This document shows, one piece after another, positions 63,051 through 64,000 of a stretch of DNA of 64,000 bases. The stretch is taken from contig CBFHPW010000005.1 of assembly GCA_965657945.1 (NCBI GenBank), forward strand, positions 53,183-117,182. Reading direction: 5' to 3'. The notes beneath the pieces are model-generated. The model was not told where the DNA came from and did no database searches. It saw only the letters and a list, made by a program, of their open reading frames with translations. This stretch comes from CAJJDF01 sp965657945 (GTDB taxonomy: Bacteria; Bacteroidota; Bacteroidia; Flavobacteriales_D; CAJJDF01). Within the stretch, counting starts at the first letter, position 1. Every line of letters starts with the position of its first letter. The position numbers were made by a program, and so were the translations under genes.

Positions 63051-64000
63051 TTACTCTACCATTAAGTTACAGCCACGAATTTCGGAAGTATCAAACCTAC
63101 CCATCACCTTAAAACTTCCATCAGGATGCACAAATCCCATGTCTTCTGTTGCAATAAAAGGGCAGGAATAAACATTCGCTAAATCTATTACATTGATAAG
63201 TCCTCGCTGGTTGGTTACCAAGCTTAGTGGATCTGTGGTAGATCGCGTAAGTACCTTCATCCATGGTGGGCAATGGTACAACTCGTCTCCCTGTGAGTAT
63301 GCCTGTGAAAGCAATTCAGTCATTCCGTATTCTGAGTGCACTTTTCTTACTCCGGAACCTTGTTTTAATTCTTGGTGCAGTTCAGTCTTGGTCAGTTCTT
63401 TTCTTCGCCCTTTCATCCCTCCTGTTTCCATCACTATACCGCAATTAATATTTTGAGGAAATTCTTGGAAAAAGTCCAACAACGCAAAGCTAACCCCCAA
63501 AAGAATATACGACTCCTTTGCCTGCTCTAATTCAATAATCGTTTGGTTTAATTTTTCGAAATCGTTGAGATAAAAACTACTCTTTTCTTTGCCAGATTCT
63601 TTTATGAGCGAATCTGCCATGTATACAAGTGAAGATTCACCTTGTTCTAAATAAGAGGGCAACAAAGCTAATAGGGTAAACTCGGTTGGGTTTCCGTAAG
63701 CTCTTTTAAATCCTGAGCGAAAAGATTCCTCATAGATCGAGGTATCTGCAACAAAATGGTTACTTCTCATTTTACCTGTTGTGCCGCTGCTTTTAAATAC
63801 AATTTGATGATCCGATTTTACGTTTAAGCGGTGAGACTTAAAAAAAGAGATGGGCAAAAATGGAATTTCTTCAAGGGAAGAAACCAAACTTGCTTCTACT
63901 TTTAGTAATTCTACAAAATCACGATACACCTCATTATTGGCATATTGAAATCTAAAAAGCTCAAGTGCTTTCGTCTCAAAATCCTTTTGGGAGTTAATAT
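63051..64000 (-). CDS. LuxE/PaaK-like acyl-adenylate family protein (5' end missing)
   Basis: The frame is open to the window edge, so the N-terminus is absent. About 316 residues are present. Motifs: VFKSSGTTGKMRSNHFV (AMP-binding P-loop, about 65-80), IVMETGGMKGRRKELTKTELHQEL, KVHSEYGMTELLSQAY (adenylation motif) and TEDMGFVHPDGSFKVMGRFDTSEIRGCNLMVE. The pattern is that of LuxE-type acyl-protein synthetases or short PaaK-like ligases, which activate a carboxylic acid with ATP. The substrate is unknown. Confidence 0.85.
   Translation of the reverse strand, partial: INSQKDFETKALELFRFQYANNEVYRDFVELLKVEASLVSSLEEIPFLPISFFKSHRLNVKSDHQIVFKSSGTTGKMRSNHFVADTSIYEESFRSGFKRAYGNPTEFTLLALLPSYLEQGESSLVYMADSLIKESGKEKSSFYLNDFEKLNQTIIELEQAKESYILLGVSFALLDFFQEFPQNINCGIVMETGGMKGRRKELTKTELHQELKQGSGVRKVHSEYGMTELLSQAYSQGDELYHCPPWMKVLTRSTTDPLSLVTNQRGLINVIDLANVYSCPFIATEDMGFVHPDGSFKVMGRFDTSEIRGCNLMVE

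Noticed and set aside
1..64000. CRISPR array, prophage, toxin-antitoxin or restriction system
   Set aside because: No spaced direct repeats, integrase, phage structural gene, methylase-nuclease pair or toxin pair was seen on either strand.

Overview
The window is chromosomal DNA from a member of the Bacteroidota, most likely Flavobacteriales (Crocinitomicaceae-like). The evidence is AT-rich sequence, repeated matches to the Bacteroidota -7 promoter element TAnnTTTG, very few Shine-Dalgarno sites, and clade-typical families: DUF4270 lipoprotein, type IX secretion type B C-terminal domain, GldL-like motif, single-domain glycogen-synthase-like protein, alternative complex III and imelysin-type iron proteins. 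I see no phage, IS element, CRISPR array or rRNA. Most of the window is core housekeeping sequence with a few accessory modules.

Layout. 1-1914: the end of a phenylacetate-type enoyl-CoA hydratase and a 3-hydroxyacyl-CoA dehydrogenase, then tRNA-Ser(GCT). 2150-7556: small membrane and RNA-binding genes, then a leftward glycogen synthase-like / DUF4270 / glmS operon with an extra 42-residue membrane peptide. 7672-10243: panC, a DUF2007 protein, a frameshifted lipoprotein gene and a degenerate TraB/GumN-like lipoprotein. 10328-16810: symporter, TPR protein, rsmG, sigma factor, tgt and an LptF/G permease. 16923-23413: a type IX-secreted PKD protein, rny-zapA-coiled-coil (leftward) and an M23 peptidase. 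23537-30121: thioesterase-like protein, small lipoprotein, peroxiredoxin, tyrosine phosphatase, RsmI-like methylase, barrel protein, panD, purB and an EI24 protein.

30139-35134 holds a PD40 protein and a tight run of cytochrome-like genes: two lipoproteins with non-canonical haem motifs CX5CH and CX4CH, a dihaem cytochrome and a DUF5777 barrel, followed by a lipid kinase. 35219-40150 holds dnaE with an N-terminal exonuclease, then thioredoxin. 40352-46366 is a probable iron-acquisition operon (DUF4856 lipoprotein, imelysin-like lipoprotein, HTTM membrane protein, TonB-dependent receptor). It has a Fur-box-like palindrome at its promoter and an internal terminator/attenuator. 46393-48441 holds a DUF58 protein and trhO.

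48657-61074 is one long leftward operon encoding the aerobic respiratory chain after quinol: alternative complex III actABCDEF followed by cytochrome c oxidase subunits II and I. Unusual features are a hexahaem ActA, a C-terminal helix-hairpin-helix domain on ActC, His-rich segments on ActC, ActF and CoxA, and a coiled-coil insertion in the CuA subunit. 61208-64000 holds gatC, a PlsC-type acyltransferase, a lipoprotein and a LuxE/PaaK-like gene that runs off the end.

The best candidates for something under-described are the DUF4856/imelysin/HTTM/TonB operon with its attenuator-like intergenic hairpins and the non-canonical-haem lipoprotein cluster. All functional statements come from reading the sequence and recalling family motifs; no database search was run.
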